A program made the position numbers and the translations under genes. The notes beneath the pieces were generated by a model. It saw only the letters and a program-made list of their open reading frames with translations, did no database searches and was not told where the DNA came from. 64,000 bases of DNA from an uncultured Clostridia bacterium (GTDB taxonomy: Bacteria; Bacillota; Clostridia; Oscillospirales; Acutalibacteraceae): positions 62,001-126,000 of the forward strand of contig CALFTN010000059.1 in the NCBI GenBank assembly GCA_937916395.1, read 5' to 3'. Below are positions 1-8,225 of the stretch, piece by piece. How positions within the stretch are numbered: position 1 is the stretch's first letter; every line of letters begins with the position of its first letter.

Positions 1-339
1 GTAAAATCTATGCTTGACACTTTCCATATGAATATTGAAGAAGATTCGTTAATAGATGCAATCCGTCTTACAAAAGGCACCCTTGGTGCTTTCCATGTTG
101 GCGAACCAAACAGACGCTGTCCTAACAAAAATAGCAGAATTGACTGGTATGAAATAGGAAAAACCTTGAAAGAAATTGGTTATGACGAATATGTTGTTAT
201 GGAACCATTTGTACTTATGGGAGGTCAGGTAGGTAAAGATATTTCTATCTGGCGCGATATGTCAAAAGGCAAAACAATGGAAGAAATTGACCTCGACGCA
301 AAAAATTCAGTTGAATTTTTAAGAGAAGCATTTAAATAA
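1..339 (+). CDS. Sugar 3-epimerase (D-tagatose/D-psicose 3-epimerase family), 3' part
   Basis: The reading frame is open from the first base, so the gene begins upstream and only the last 112 codons are here. What remains is the C-terminal part of a TIM-barrel ketose 3-epimerase, which interconverts ketohexoses at C3 with a divalent metal. Family active-site residues are visible: the metal-binding Asp and neighbouring His in LDTFHMN, the His and Arg in FHVGEPNRR, and the late metal-binding Glu in VVMEPF. D-allulose and D-tagatose epimerases share all of these, so the substrate cannot be told. A perfect terminator hairpin follows directly, making this the last gene of its transcript. Confidence 0.85.
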   Translation, partial: VKSMLDTFHMNIEEDSLIDAIRLTKGTLGAFHVGEPNRRCPNKNSRIDWYEIGKTLKEIGYDEYVVMEPFVLMGGQVGKDISIWRDMSKGKTMEEIDLDAKNSVEFLREAFK

Positions 340-345
340 AATTTT

Positions 346-384
346 ACAGGGATTAGAATTCATTAATTCTAATCCCTGTTTTTA
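346..384 (+). terminator. Rho-independent terminator after the epimerase gene
   Basis: A perfect 15-bp stem (346-360 with 365-379) with loop CATT is followed by a T run. The T tract overlaps the stop codon of the convergent rmuC gene at 382, so the element may slow transcription from both sides. Confidence 0.9.
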
Positions 385-1665
385 TTCTTCAATTTCTAAT
401 TGAAAACCTAATATTTCATCAGCTTCACTACCGTCGATTACTTCAACACCTTTAAGTTTTTTCTGAATGATATCGTTACGCTTTTGTGCTTCGTCAAGAG
501 TTTTACCGGCTTCATCAATCTTTTTCTTTGCTTTTTCCAGTACGGTACCAAAGGTATTATATTGAGATTTCGCAACCGAAAGAAGTGTTCTTACCTCATC
601 AGCTTTTTCATTTATAGCAATAGCCTTAAAGCCCATAGCAAATGAATTAAGCAGTGCAGTAATTGTTGTAGGACCTGCAATCATAATGTTTTCAGTCTGC
701 ATTTTTTCAACAATACCATTTTTAGAAGAAACTATTTCGGCATAAAGACCTTCTGTTGCAAGATAAAGAATTGCAAATGGTGTTGTCTTTGGTGGCTCTA
801 TGTATTTTTTTACATCTTTAGCCTCAGCTAAAACTCTGTCTTCAAGAGCTTTTCTTGCAGATTTTATAAGCTCTGGGTCACAAGACTCTGTAGCGTCGCA
901 AAGTCTTACATAGTCTTCCATTGGGAATTTTGAGTCGATTGGTAAATAAATGACCTCTTCTTTATTTTCACCACTTGGAATTTTAACTGCAAACTCAACT
1001 CGCTCACCATTAGTTTTTGGTGAGTAGTTTTTTACATACATTCCTGGAATAGTCTGGTCTAAAAGAGACTCTAACTGAACCTCTGCCCATGTGCCACGTG
1101 CTTTGACATTTGTGAGCACACGGTTTAAAGAGGTAACATTATTTGTAACACCTTGTGAGAGCTCTTTCATTTCGCCCAAAGATTTATAAACATTTTCAAG
1201 CTGTTCTGAAACGGTCTTAAAAGACGAATTGAGCCTTGTTGTGAGAGTAGAGGTCAACTTTTCGTCAACGGTAACTCTCATTTCTTCGAGCTTCTTTTCG
1301 TTGCTCTCCTGTAATTTTGCAACAGATTCAACAATAAAACGTGTTTGTCTGTCATTTTGCTCAATGTTATTCTGTCTTATAACATTGAGGCTTTCTGTTA
1401 TTTTTTCAGTCATATCAATACGACTTTTATAGTTTTCTTCTCTCAATGCATTAAGTCTTAAATCTACCTTTTCAAGACCTTTTGTCACTTCTTCACGCGA
1501 CATTCGGCTTGCATTTGACATTTCTTCACGATTATAGCGAAGCTCGTCAAAAATCGCACCGTCATTTCTGTTTTTCTTTAAAGAAATAAGTAACGCAACG
1601 CATACAACAAGCAAAAGTATTGTTATACCAACGAAAATAAATAAAACTAGAATTGTACTGTCCAT
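382..1665 (-). CDS. rmuC: RmuC-family DNA recombination protein
   Basis: This 427-residue protein has one N-terminal membrane segment (about residues 5-28) followed by a long coiled coil (about 40-180). The RmuC domain comes next, with the typical GTWAEVQLESLL opening near residue 190 and KFPMEDY further on. RmuC proteins are linked to suppressing recombination between inverted repeats; the domain resembles nuclease folds, but the activity is poorly defined. The ATG has AAAGGA seven bases upstream. The gene is monocistronic, with its own promoter at 1706-1734. The identity is clear; the molecular role is taken from the family. Confidence 0.9.
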   Translation of the reverse strand: MDSTILVLFIFVGITILLLVVCVALLISLKKNRNDGAIFDELRYNREEMSNASRMSREEVTKGLEKVDLRLNALREENYKSRIDMTEKITESLNVIRQNNIEQNDRQTRFIVESVAKLQESNEKKLEEMRVTVDEKLTSTLTTRLNSSFKTVSEQLENVYKSLGEMKELSQGVTNNVTSLNRVLTNVKARGTWAEVQLESLLDQTIPGMYVKNYSPKTNGERVEFAVKIPSGENKEEVIYLPIDSKFPMEDYVRLCDATESCDPELIKSARKALEDRVLAEAKDVKKYIEPPKTTPFAILYLATEGLYAEIVSSKNGIVEKMQTENIMIAGPTTITALLNSFAMGFKAIAINEKADEVRTLLSVAKSQYNTFGTVLEKAKKKIDEAGKTLDEAQKRNDIIQKKLKGVEVIDGSEADEILGFQLEIEE

Positions 1666-1705
1666 ATTAAAATCCTTTATTTGTTTTTAGCAATTTATTA
1701 TTTGA

Positions 1706-1734
1706 ATTATACCTTGAATCATTAAAAATTACAA
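1706..1734 (-). promoter_or_regulatory. Sigma-A-type promoter of rmuC
   Basis: Read on the minus strand, TTGTAA and a consensus TATAAT are separated by 17 bp, about 40 bp before the rmuC start. Confidence 0.6.
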
Positions 1735-1808
1735 TATGATAAATAAATTTTATTGTTTCGTGTAATTAATTCAACCGTCGCACTTTTCATTCTCGTTTGG
1801 AAAACATA

Positions 1809-1862
1809 TTGACAAACCAACTCTAATGTGTTAGAGTATATATGTACTCTAACGCATTAGAG
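1809..1862 (+). promoter_or_regulatory. blaI-blaR promoter with two BlaI-type operators
   Basis: TTGACA (1809-1814) and TAGAGT (1832-1837, preceded by TG) are spaced by 17 bp. Two palindromes of the form CTCTAA-N4-TTAGAG lie at 1821-1836 and 1847-1862, centres 26 bp apart. The first covers the -10 region and the second lies just after the expected transcription start. This is the layout expected for autorepression by a BlaI/MecI dimer pair. Confidence 0.85.
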
Positions 1863-1877
1863 AAAGGAGCAATTAAT

Positions 1878-2243
1878 GTGGAAACGCCAAAAGTATTTGA
1901 AAGCGAATATCGTTTTTGTTTAATTCTATGGGAACACGAGCCTGTAAAATCAAGTGAACTAGTCAATATTTGTAAAGAACAATTAGGGTGGAAACCCACT
2001 ACTACTTATACTGTTATAAAGCGCTTATCTGAGCGTGGTGTGTTAAAGAACGAAAACACTATAGTTTCTTCTCTGGTTTCAAAAGATGAAATTCAGGCAT
2101 CACAAATAAATGAAATGGTAGAAAAAACATTTGAAGGCTCACTTCCTGCATTTATAGCAGCTTTTACAAGGCACCAGAAAATATCAGAAAAAGAAATTGA
2201 TGAAGTACAGAAAATGATTGATAAATACAGAAAGGGAGAATGA
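1878..2243 (+). CDS. BlaI/MecI-family transcriptional repressor
   Basis: This is a winged-helix repressor of about 121 residues. The N-terminal part matches the BlaI/MecI DNA-binding fold (LILWEHEPVKSSELV, then WKPTTTYTVIKRLSERGVL), and the C-terminal helices would dimerise. I chose the GTG at 1878, which has AAAGGAG eight bases upstream. An in-frame ATG at 1842 lies inside the promoter and upstream of the predicted transcript start, so it is unlikely. In the family the repressor is cleaved when the partner M56 metalloprotease senses a ligand. It overlaps that partner gene by 4 bp and binds, by inference, the two palindromes just upstream. Confidence 0.88.
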   Translation: METPKVFESEYRFCLILWEHEPVKSSELVNICKEQLGWKPTTTYTVIKRLSERGVLKNENTIVSSLVSKDEIQASQINEMVEKTFEGSLPAFIAAFTRHQKISEKEIDEVQKMIDKYRKGE

Positions 2244-4315
2244 ATATGACCGAGCTCTTCATAACTGTGGTCAATATGAGTATTTCTGCAGGGTGGATTG
2301 TTTTAGCCATTCTCTTGCTAAGGCTATTTCTAAAAAAGGCTCCGAAGTGGATAAACGTTCTTCTCTGGGGAATTGTTGCAATAAGACTTATTTGTCCATT
2401 TTCTTTTGAAAGTGCATTAAGCCTTATTCCAAGCTCTCAGATAATTAATCCGGAAATCAACTTGAATCCTGCTGTTATAGATTCGGGAGTTACCGTTATA
2501 GATAACATTGTTAACCCTGTTATAAGCGATGCTACCATAACTCCAGAACCTGAAAAAGAGCTTAACATTTTTAAATTTGTTATGCCATATTTAGCAGGAC
2601 TGTGGCTTGTAGGGATACTTCTGCTTTTAATTTACACTATTATAAGCTTCTTAAAATTAAAAAAGAAAATTGGAACCGCTGTTTTGCTTCGTGACAACAT
2701 CTATCAAAGCGAAGCTGTTGTGTCACCTTTTGTACTTGGAATTATAAAACCTAAGATTTATATTCCATTCAATATGAATGAGCAAAATGCAGAACACGTT
2801 ATTTCTCACGAAATGGCACATATCAAGAGAAAAGACCACCTGTGGAAACCGCTCGGCTTCCTTATACTCACATTACATTGGTTCAATCCTATGGTTTGGG
2901 TGGGTTATATTCTTCTCTGCCGTGATATTGAACTTGCCTGTGATGAAAAGGTTATTAAAAATCTGAATACAGAGCAAAGGGCAGATTATTCAGAAGCCTT
3001 ACTTACTTGTAGCGTGAACCGACAAATGATAGCAGCTTGTCCTGTTGCTTTTGGTGAAACAAATGTAAAAAACAGGGTTAAATCTGTTTTAAATTATAAA
3101 AAGCCTACTTTTTGGATTATTCTTGTTGCTATAATTCTAAGTGTTGTAGTTGCAGTTTGTTTTCTTACAAATCCATTAACCCATAAAAATATAATCAAAC
3201 GCAATGATGCTGTTTTCACAGATTATGATGGAGTTTATATCACTTTAAATTCAATTGAAGAAACAACTAATAATTCTAAAATATTCAATGTTGAATGGCA
3301 CAACGAAACATCTGTTGAAATCACCTATGGCGAAATGTTTTATATCGAATATAAAGATGGAAATAAATGGGTAGATACAGCAACGCAGGAAGTAGTTTTT
3401 CATTTAATTGGATTCCTTTTAAAAGCTGATGAAATAAAAGAAGAAACATATACATCTCAATATAACGATATATCTGAAAAAGGAACATATAGATTGGTTG
3501 TGCCTTTTTCAATTAATGGTAGCAACAAAGAATATAAAACCTGGGTTGAATTCGAATTTGATGAAATTTCAACTACCGAAGAAAAAGAAAGCATTGAAAA
3601 AGCTGTATCAAAAGCGATACTTGACGACAACAAAATAAAATATTATGATTTTGGTACAGAATGTGCAACAGAAGGTCACATTATTTATGGAATGGATTTT
3701 GTTGACAACAAATGTAAAGTATATGTATTAACAGATTACAGTCAGTTCGGCTTTGAAAATGGATGTTTTGTAGAAAAGGGTGGCGGCAGAGTTCCTGCGG
3801 TAATGACCTTTGAAAAAACAACAGATGGATATAAATTGTTAAATATAGATTACGCAGAAGACGGCTCAAGATATCAATCATCTATAGAGGAGATGTTTCC
3901 TAAAAAATATCAATATCGTGTAATGTTCCCTACTGAAAAGGATTCTGAAAGTCTCTGGAATCAGAATAAAGCTTATGCACAGGCTTATTTAGATAAAATA
4001 GGTAGAACTGAAGAAATTTGTCGATATTCTGAGGTTGAGCATATTCTTCTTACAGATGTTGGTATTTCTGTCGAAGTATCAAACAAGATACTTGAAAATA
4101 AGAACATTCCAAATTACAACTATGATTTAGGATATTTTGAGTCAGTTGAAGATGGAGTAAGATATATTTACAGCAAATCTTATGATAAAGAGAAAAACAA
4201 AATCATTTGTTTAAAAGAAGTTTATGACACAAAAGAGGTTATAGAAAGAATAGAAATTGATAGCTTAACAGGCGATGTTATCTTTGTATCTAGTTCCCCA
4301 AAACAGGCTGAATAA
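2240..4315 (+). CDS. BlaR1-type M56 metallopeptidase sensor with a long extracytoplasmic domain
   Basis: This 691-residue membrane protein is the partner of the BlaI repressor and overlaps it by ATGA. The N-terminal half has several membrane segments and the M56 zinc protease site: HEMAH (H190, E191, H194), with a third ligand expected in IELACDE (about 230-236). A further membrane segment at about 290-312 leads to an outside region of about 380 residues. This lacks the penicillin-binding serine motifs of true BlaR1; its first part (about 315-440) is Ig-like in composition and the rest is unrecognised. It probably senses something other than a beta-lactam and then cleaves BlaI. No target beta-lactamase lies next to it. 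Confidence 0.85.
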   Translation: MNMTELFITVVNMSISAGWIVLAILLLRLFLKKAPKWINVLLWGIVAIRLICPFSFESALSLIPSSQIINPEINLNPAVIDSGVTVIDNIVNPVISDATITPEPEKELNIFKFVMPYLAGLWLVGILLLLIYTIISFLKLKKKIGTAVLLRDNIYQSEAVVSPFVLGIIKPKIYIPFNMNEQNAEHVISHEMAHIKRKDHLWKPLGFLILTLHWFNPMVWVGYILLCRDIELACDEKVIKNLNTEQRADYSEALLTCSVNRQMIAACPVAFGETNVKNRVKSVLNYKKPTFWIILVAIILSVVVAVCFLTNPLTHKNIIKRNDAVFTDYDGVYITLNSIEETTNNSKIFNVEWHNETSVEITYGEMFYIEYKDGNKWVDTATQEVVFHLIGFLLKADEIKEETYTSQYNDISEKGTYRLVVPFSINGSNKEYKTWVEFEFDEISTTEEKESIEKAVSKAILDDNKIKYYDFGTECATEGHIIYGMDFVDNKCKVYVLTDYSQFGFENGCFVEKGGGRVPAVMTFEKTTDGYKLLNIDYAEDGSRYQSSIEEMFPKKYQYRVMFPTEKDSESLWNQNKAYAQAYLDKIGRTEEICRYSEVEHILLTDVGISVEVSNKILENKNIPNYNYDLGYFESVEDGVRYIYSKSYDKEKNKIICLKEVYDTKEVIERIEIDSLTGDVIFVSSSPKQAE

Positions 4316-4339
4316 TCATAAAAAGCAACCCATAATGCA

Positions 4340-4376
4340 AAAAGGTGGATTGAATTAGTGTTCAATCCACCTTTTG
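4340..4376 (+). terminator. Terminator of the blaI-M56 operon
   Basis: An 11-bp perfect stem (4344-4354 with 4361-4371) is extended by AAAA/TTTT pairing and followed by T-rich sequence. Confidence 0.88.
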
Positions 4377-4418
4377 TATTATTAAAATTTAAAATCGCCA
4401 CTTAAGCGCAGATTGATG

Positions 4419-4697
4419 CTATCTGAATAATTCCGAATGACTTCCTACCCTATAAAGCATTAAAACAAGTATATCATCAACAACTTCATATACGAGCAAC
4501 CAATCAGATTCAACGTGGCATTCACGACAACCTTTATAATTTCCTGTTAAATCATGGTCTCGATATTTTTCGTCAAGAACTTCACCATTAGCAAGTTTTT
4601 CAATAACAACAAAAAGTTTTTCTATATCTTTCCCCTGCTTTTTAGCAAGCTTTAAATCTTTCTTGAATTGAGTTGTAAATTTTACTTCGTATTTCAT
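4419..4697 (-). CDS. YafQ-type mRNA interferase toxin (RelE superfamily)
   Basis: This 92-residue protein matches the YafQ branch of RelE toxins, which cleave mRNA in the ribosomal A site. The residues used for catalysis in YafQ are all in place: H48, H61, D65 (in CHVESDW) and H87 (in RVGSHSELF), so the toxin looks intact. Its ATG overlaps the antitoxin stop by 4 bp (ATGA), which couples translation. The antitoxin gene precedes it, the normal order for dinJ-yafQ modules. The toxin call is firm; the YafQ rather than RelE assignment rests on the histidine pattern. Confidence 0.92.
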   Translation of the reverse strand: MKYEVKFTTQFKKDLKLAKKQGKDIEKLFVVIEKLANGEVLDEKYRDHDLTGNYKGCRECHVESDWLLVYEVVDDILVLMLYRVGSHSELFR

Positions 4698-4966
4698 GAT
4701 TCAAGTGCTGCCCTTAAATCTGCCATATTATTATATCCTACTGAAGTTTTATCATTTATAAGTGTTTTACCTTCCTGAATAGCCGCAAGAGTTAATTCGT
4801 TAGGAGTATTTATTTTCACTTCAAAAGGAATACCGTTTTCTCTGATTGCCTGTCTTAAAAAAATATTGACAGCAGATGTCATATTGATTCCCAATGCCTC
4901 AAAAAGTTTTTCTGCTTGCATTTTAATATCTTTGTCAATTCTTATATTTAAATTAGTTGATTCCAT
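4694..4966 (-). CDS. RelB/DinJ-family antitoxin
   Basis: This 90-residue protein has an N-terminal ribbon-helix-helix domain (LNIRIDKDIKMQAEKLFEALG, then MTSAVNIFLRQAI) typical of RelB/DinJ. The remaining C-terminal part should wrap and neutralise the toxin encoded next. A strong GGAGGTG site precedes the ATG, and a near-consensus promoter lies at 4995-5023. RelB/DinJ proteins usually repress their own promoter together with the toxin, but I see no clear operator palindrome here. Confidence 0.92.
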   Translation of the reverse strand: MESTNLNIRIDKDIKMQAEKLFEALGINMTSAVNIFLRQAIRENGIPFEVKINTPNELTLAAIQEGKTLINDKTSVGYNNMADLRAALES

Positions 4967-4994
4967 AAAAACACCTCCGTCTTATTCTATGCAT

Positions 4995-5023
4995 ATTATA
5001 ACACTTTATACACACACTGTCAA
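4995..5023 (-). promoter_or_regulatory. Consensus promoter of the toxin-antitoxin operon
   Basis: On the minus strand, TTGACA (5018-5023) and TATAAT (4995-5000) are both perfect and spaced by exactly 17 bp. Confidence 0.85.
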
Positions 5024-5035
5024 CACATTGTAACG

Positions 5036-5060
5036 AAAAAGAGCAGAATAAAATCTGCTC
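5036..5060 (-). terminator. Terminator after the 148-residue orphan gene
   Basis: On the minus strand, GAGCAGA pairs with TCTGCTC across a 6-base loop and is followed by TTTTT. It ends the transcript from 5535 just before the toxin-antitoxin promoter. Confidence 0.8.
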
Positions 5061-5088
5061 TCTGAATATTGATTTTGCATTTAAATTA

Positions 5089-5535
5089 TTATTCTTTCAT
5101 CACAAAGTCATAAAAAGAAATAACACTATCTACATCTCCATTAACTAATCTCTTATAAGCTTTGTCATTAGGTGTAACATAATTTCCGTCACCTTTAATT
5201 AGAAGAGGGATATCCGAAGCACTGTCTTTTCCCCAGATATACCCTTTTTCAGAAAGACCGTTTTTTAACATCACTTCTCCCAAATATGAGCCAAATATCA
5301 CTGCCATACTCCATATCTGATTTTCTGTTGGTTGACTTTCAGCCATATCCTTTGAATAATAATCTAAAATCTCTTCTAAATCATCTATACTGTTTTTTGA
5401 ATAATCAAATTCTTTATCAAAACTTTTAGCATAAGTTATAGCTGTTTCGCAATTCTTTTTTGAGAGAATCTCAACTTCATTAATCTTATTATCCATTTCT
5501 CGTTTTGAATTCTTTAATTTATCAAATATTCCCAT
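5089..5535 (-). CDS. Uncharacterised cytoplasmic protein, 148 residues
   Basis: I do not recognise this protein. It has no signal peptide or membrane segment. The first 45 residues are charged and helical; the middle has a hydrophobic stretch with conserved-looking aromatics (IWSMAVIFGSYLGEVML, then YIWGK). The C-terminal half contains a GDGNYVTPNDKAYKRLVNG segment. The alternation of small-molecule-like helices and a late Trp is reminiscent of small immunity-type or DUF3806-like proteins, but that is only an impression. GGAGAG precedes the ATG and a terminator follows, so it forms a single-gene transcript. It lies between the toxin-antitoxin pair and glpK. Confidence 0.7.
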   Translation of the reverse strand: MGIFDKLKNSKREMDNKINEVEILSKKNCETAITYAKSFDKEFDYSKNSIDDLEEILDYYSKDMAESQPTENQIWSMAVIFGSYLGEVMLKNGLSEKGYIWGKDSASDIPLLIKGDGNYVTPNDKAYKRLVNGDVDSVISFYDFVMKE

Positions 5536-5584
5536 TATTAACTCTCCGTATTAAATATATAACATTTTATATAGATTTATCAAG

Positions 5585-5690
5585 CATAGATTGATGTGCA
5601 AATTTGATGATAGTTGGCTTTTTACGAACCCCGTAGCGTATGAAGATACGTGAGTGGGTGAGTAAAATGACAAATATCGCAAATTTGCCA
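5585..5690. other. Unexplained intergenic segment after glpK
   Basis: The gap between glpK and the 148-residue gene holds a segment clearly richer in G and C than other gaps nearby. CAAATTTGC occurs at both ends in direct orientation (around 5597-5605 and 5679-5688); the right copy extends to the palindrome GCAAATTTGC. A short inverted repeat (CGTAT...ATACG) lies at the centre. There is no clear T tract, promoter or coding frame. It could be a dispersed repeat or a structured 3' RNA. Confidence 0.3.
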
Positions 5691-7196
5691 TCAAGCCTCT
5701 TCCCAATTCATTGAACACTTGACTGCCTTATGCCATCCTTTAAGCATTTTTTCGCGTTTATCGGTATTTACATTAGGAATGAAGATTCTGTCAACTTCAC
5801 GGTCTGTTTCAATTTCTTCAAGACTATTCCAGAAACCAACTGCAAGACCTGCCATATAGGCAGCACCGAGAGCGGTCGTTTCAACAAGCTTGGGTCTGTT
5901 AACCTTTGCGCCAGCCATATCTGCCTGAATCTGAAGCATTACATTACTTACAGAAGCACCGCCATCAACGCGAATTTCAGAAATAAGAATTTCACTATCC
6001 TTTGACATTGCTTCAATTAAATCTGTAACCTGATATGTAATGCTTTCAAGAACAGCTCTTGCAAAGTGTGCGCGATTTGTACCACGTGTAAGACCCACAA
6101 TGCAACCACGAGCATACATATCCCAATAAGGTGCCCCAAGACCTGTAAAAGCCGGAACTAAATAAATTCCATTTGAATCAGGAACACTTTCTGCTAAAAA
6201 GTCACATTCTGATGGTTCAGAAATCATACGAAGCTCGTCGCGAAGCCATTTAATGACTGAACCTGCATTAAATGCACTACCTTCCAAATCATAAGTTACT
6301 TTACCATTAAGCCCCCAAGCTATACCCTCGATAAGCTGATTCTTCGAGCGCACTCTCTTGTCACCTGTATTCATAAGAAGGAAGCAACCTGTACCATAAG
6401 TATTCTTAGCCTGACCTGCATTAAAACAAGCCTGACCAAAAAGAGCAGATTGCTGGTCACCAATAGCTCCACCGATTGGAATACCTGCAAGCTCTGAAAG
6501 ACCTGGTAAATTATCTGCAATTTCGCCATAAATAGTGCTTGACTCTTTTACCTCAGGGAGCATACTCATAGGAATTCCTAATTTATTGCAAAGGGTTTCG
6601 TCCCACTTAAGCTTTTCAATATCAAAAAGCATTGTGCGTGAAGCGTTGCTGTAGTCAGTAACGTGCACTTGTTTATTTGTAAGGTTCCAAATAAGCCAGG
6701 TTTCAACTGTACCAAAGCAAAGCTTATTTTCATTTGCAAGAGTTCTTGCTTCTGGAACATTATCTAAAATCCATTTGATTTTTGTTGCAGAAAAATAAGC
6801 ATCAATTAAAAGACCTGTGTGTTCTTTAACATAAGGCTCTAAGCCCATCTCTTTAAGCTTTTCGCAAATTGGTGCAGTTCTTCTGCATTGCCACACAATA
6901 GCATTATAAACAGGTTTACCTGTATCTCTCTCCCAACAAATAGTGGTTTCACGTTGGTTTGTAATACCTACAGCAGCAATTTCTTCTGCTTTTATATTTC
7001 CATTTTGCAAAGCAACCTGTAATGAGTGAAGCTGGCTTTCCCAGATTTCATAAGGGTCATGCTCAACCCAGCCACTCTGTGGGTAAATCTGAGTAAATTC
7101 AAACTGTGCTTTTGAAACAATCTTTCCGCTTTTATCAAAAACGATTGTTCTCGAAGAAGTCGTTCCCTGGTCAAGTGCTAAAATATACTTTTTCAT
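5691..7196 (-). CDS. glpK: Glycerol kinase
   Basis: This 501-residue enzyme of the FGGY family phosphorylates glycerol to sn-glycerol-3-phosphate with ATP. The signature motifs are present in order: DQGTTSSRTIVFD near the N-terminus (phosphate binding), ITNQRETTICW, WEHDPYEIW-type substrate residues, and GGAIGDQQSALFGQ in the second domain. Length is normal. It is the last gene of the operon malQ-HAD phosphatase-dockerin protein-glpK, with 14 bp to the gene before it. No glpF or glpD is adjacent. AGGTGAT precedes the ATG. Confidence 0.97.
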   Translation of the reverse strand: MKKYILALDQGTTSSRTIVFDKSGKIVSKAQFEFTQIYPQSGWVEHDPYEIWESQLHSLQVALQNGNIKAEEIAAVGITNQRETTICWERDTGKPVYNAIVWQCRRTAPICEKLKEMGLEPYVKEHTGLLIDAYFSATKIKWILDNVPEARTLANENKLCFGTVETWLIWNLTNKQVHVTDYSNASRTMLFDIEKLKWDETLCNKLGIPMSMLPEVKESSTIYGEIADNLPGLSELAGIPIGGAIGDQQSALFGQACFNAGQAKNTYGTGCFLLMNTGDKRVRSKNQLIEGIAWGLNGKVTYDLEGSAFNAGSVIKWLRDELRMISEPSECDFLAESVPDSNGIYLVPAFTGLGAPYWDMYARGCIVGLTRGTNRAHFARAVLESITYQVTDLIEAMSKDSEILISEIRVDGGASVSNVMLQIQADMAGAKVNRPKLVETTALGAAYMAGLAVGFWNSLEEIETDREVDRIFIPNVNTDKREKMLKGWHKAVKCSMNWEEA

Positions 7197-7210
7197 ATTT
7201 AATCACCTAT

Positions 7211-8209
7211 TTATTTATGTGTAAAATCAATATAATCAATTGTATTAGTTGTTTTATAAGATACCCCTTTAAGTGTGAAAAGACCATTCTGTGCTTTATC
7301 AATATAAACCTCTGTATCATAGGTTAAAGAATATTGGAGCACTTCATTTGTATTGACATCAAATTCTGCTGTAAGAACCGCGTTTTTATAATTCACCACT
7401 TCACTACCATCAGTAATGCCAGTAAGAATAGAGTTAAGTGTTTTATCTGTAGCGCCCACAAGATTTTCTGCATTAAACACCTTTGAATATGCAGAATCAG
7501 GAACATCTGATTTTTCTGAATCAGGAATTGCAATTGTTATTGTAATAACACCATTCTGACGATTTGCATCGTATGTTGCTTTTGCACCATATACGTCAGA
7601 AGTAAGAAGCGCTGAAACATATTTCTGACCTTCAACATTGATTTTATTTACAGAACTTGTACCCTGAACAACATAAAGGTCCTCTTCTTTACTACTTCCG
7701 ACTGTGTCAAAAACTCTTTTAATCAAATCATCTGTGTTCTCTGATGTAATACCTAAGAAAGCAGACTCTTTAAATTCAAACTCTTTAAGCTCAACATCGC
7801 TTGTTTTTGTAAAACCAAATTGTTCATCTTTAATCCTGTTAATATTTTTATTGAAATATGTGACAAGTTCATCTTTGGTTTCAAAAATGCCACCACCGCT
7901 AAAGCCATTAAAAGCGCCTGTTGGTTGAAGATTTATAAGACCTGCTGCACTTCTCAAAATCTTTCTTGCATCGAAAAGTGTTATGTAACCATCTTCGTTA
8001 ACATCACAAAGCTTCTTAGTCTCTGCCGAAAGATTATCTTCAATGCCTGCAGCAACTCTCAAAACAATACGTGCGTCAGTTGGTGTAACCTTGCCATCAC
8101 CATCTGCATCGCCCCATAATGCACTTGCAGCATTTGTTGTAATACCTATTGAAAAAACAGATGCAACAATTGAAAGAATCAAAATAAAAACTAATATTTT
8201 CTTTTTCAT
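7211..8209 (-). CDS. Secreted protein with N-terminal type I dockerin
   Basis: This 332-residue protein has a signal peptide (residues 1 to about 28, ending near TTNAASA). A dockerin follows at once, with two calcium loops, DADGDGKVTPTDAR and DVNEDGYITLFDAR, each followed by the ILR-AAG helix end. Dockerins dock on cohesin scaffolds in cellulosome-like complexes. The remaining 230 residues after a Gly-rich linker are beta-rich, lack cysteines and match no enzyme family I know. Dockerins usually sit at the C-terminus, so the N-terminal position is uncommon. The gene sits 16 bp after a cytoplasmic phosphatase gene and 14 bp before glpK, so it should be co-expressed with intracellular sugar metabolism. 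Confidence 0.9.
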   Translation of the reverse strand: MKKKILVFILILSIVASVFSIGITTNAASALWGDADGDGKVTPTDARIVLRVAAGIEDNLSAETKKLCDVNEDGYITLFDARKILRSAAGLINLQPTGAFNGFSGGGIFETKDELVTYFNKNINRIKDEQFGFTKTSDVELKEFEFKESAFLGITSENTDDLIKRVFDTVGSSKEEDLYVVQGTSSVNKINVEGQKYVSALLTSDVYGAKATYDANRQNGVITITIAIPDSEKSDVPDSAYSKVFNAENLVGATDKTLNSILTGITDGSEVVNYKNAVLTAEFDVNTNEVLQYSLTYDTEVYIDKAQNGLFTLKGVSYKTTNTIDYIDFTHK

Positions 8210-8225
8210 TTTCTTGTCTCTCCTT

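Noticed and set aside
1842..1877. Upstream ATG start for the BlaI gene
   Set aside because: It falls within the promoter-operator region and before the predicted transcript start; the GTG at 1878 has a proper ribosome site.
5585..5690. Possible known riboswitch after glpK
   Set aside because: It is downstream of glpK and upstream of no gene on its strand within reach; no known aptamer motif could be recognised.
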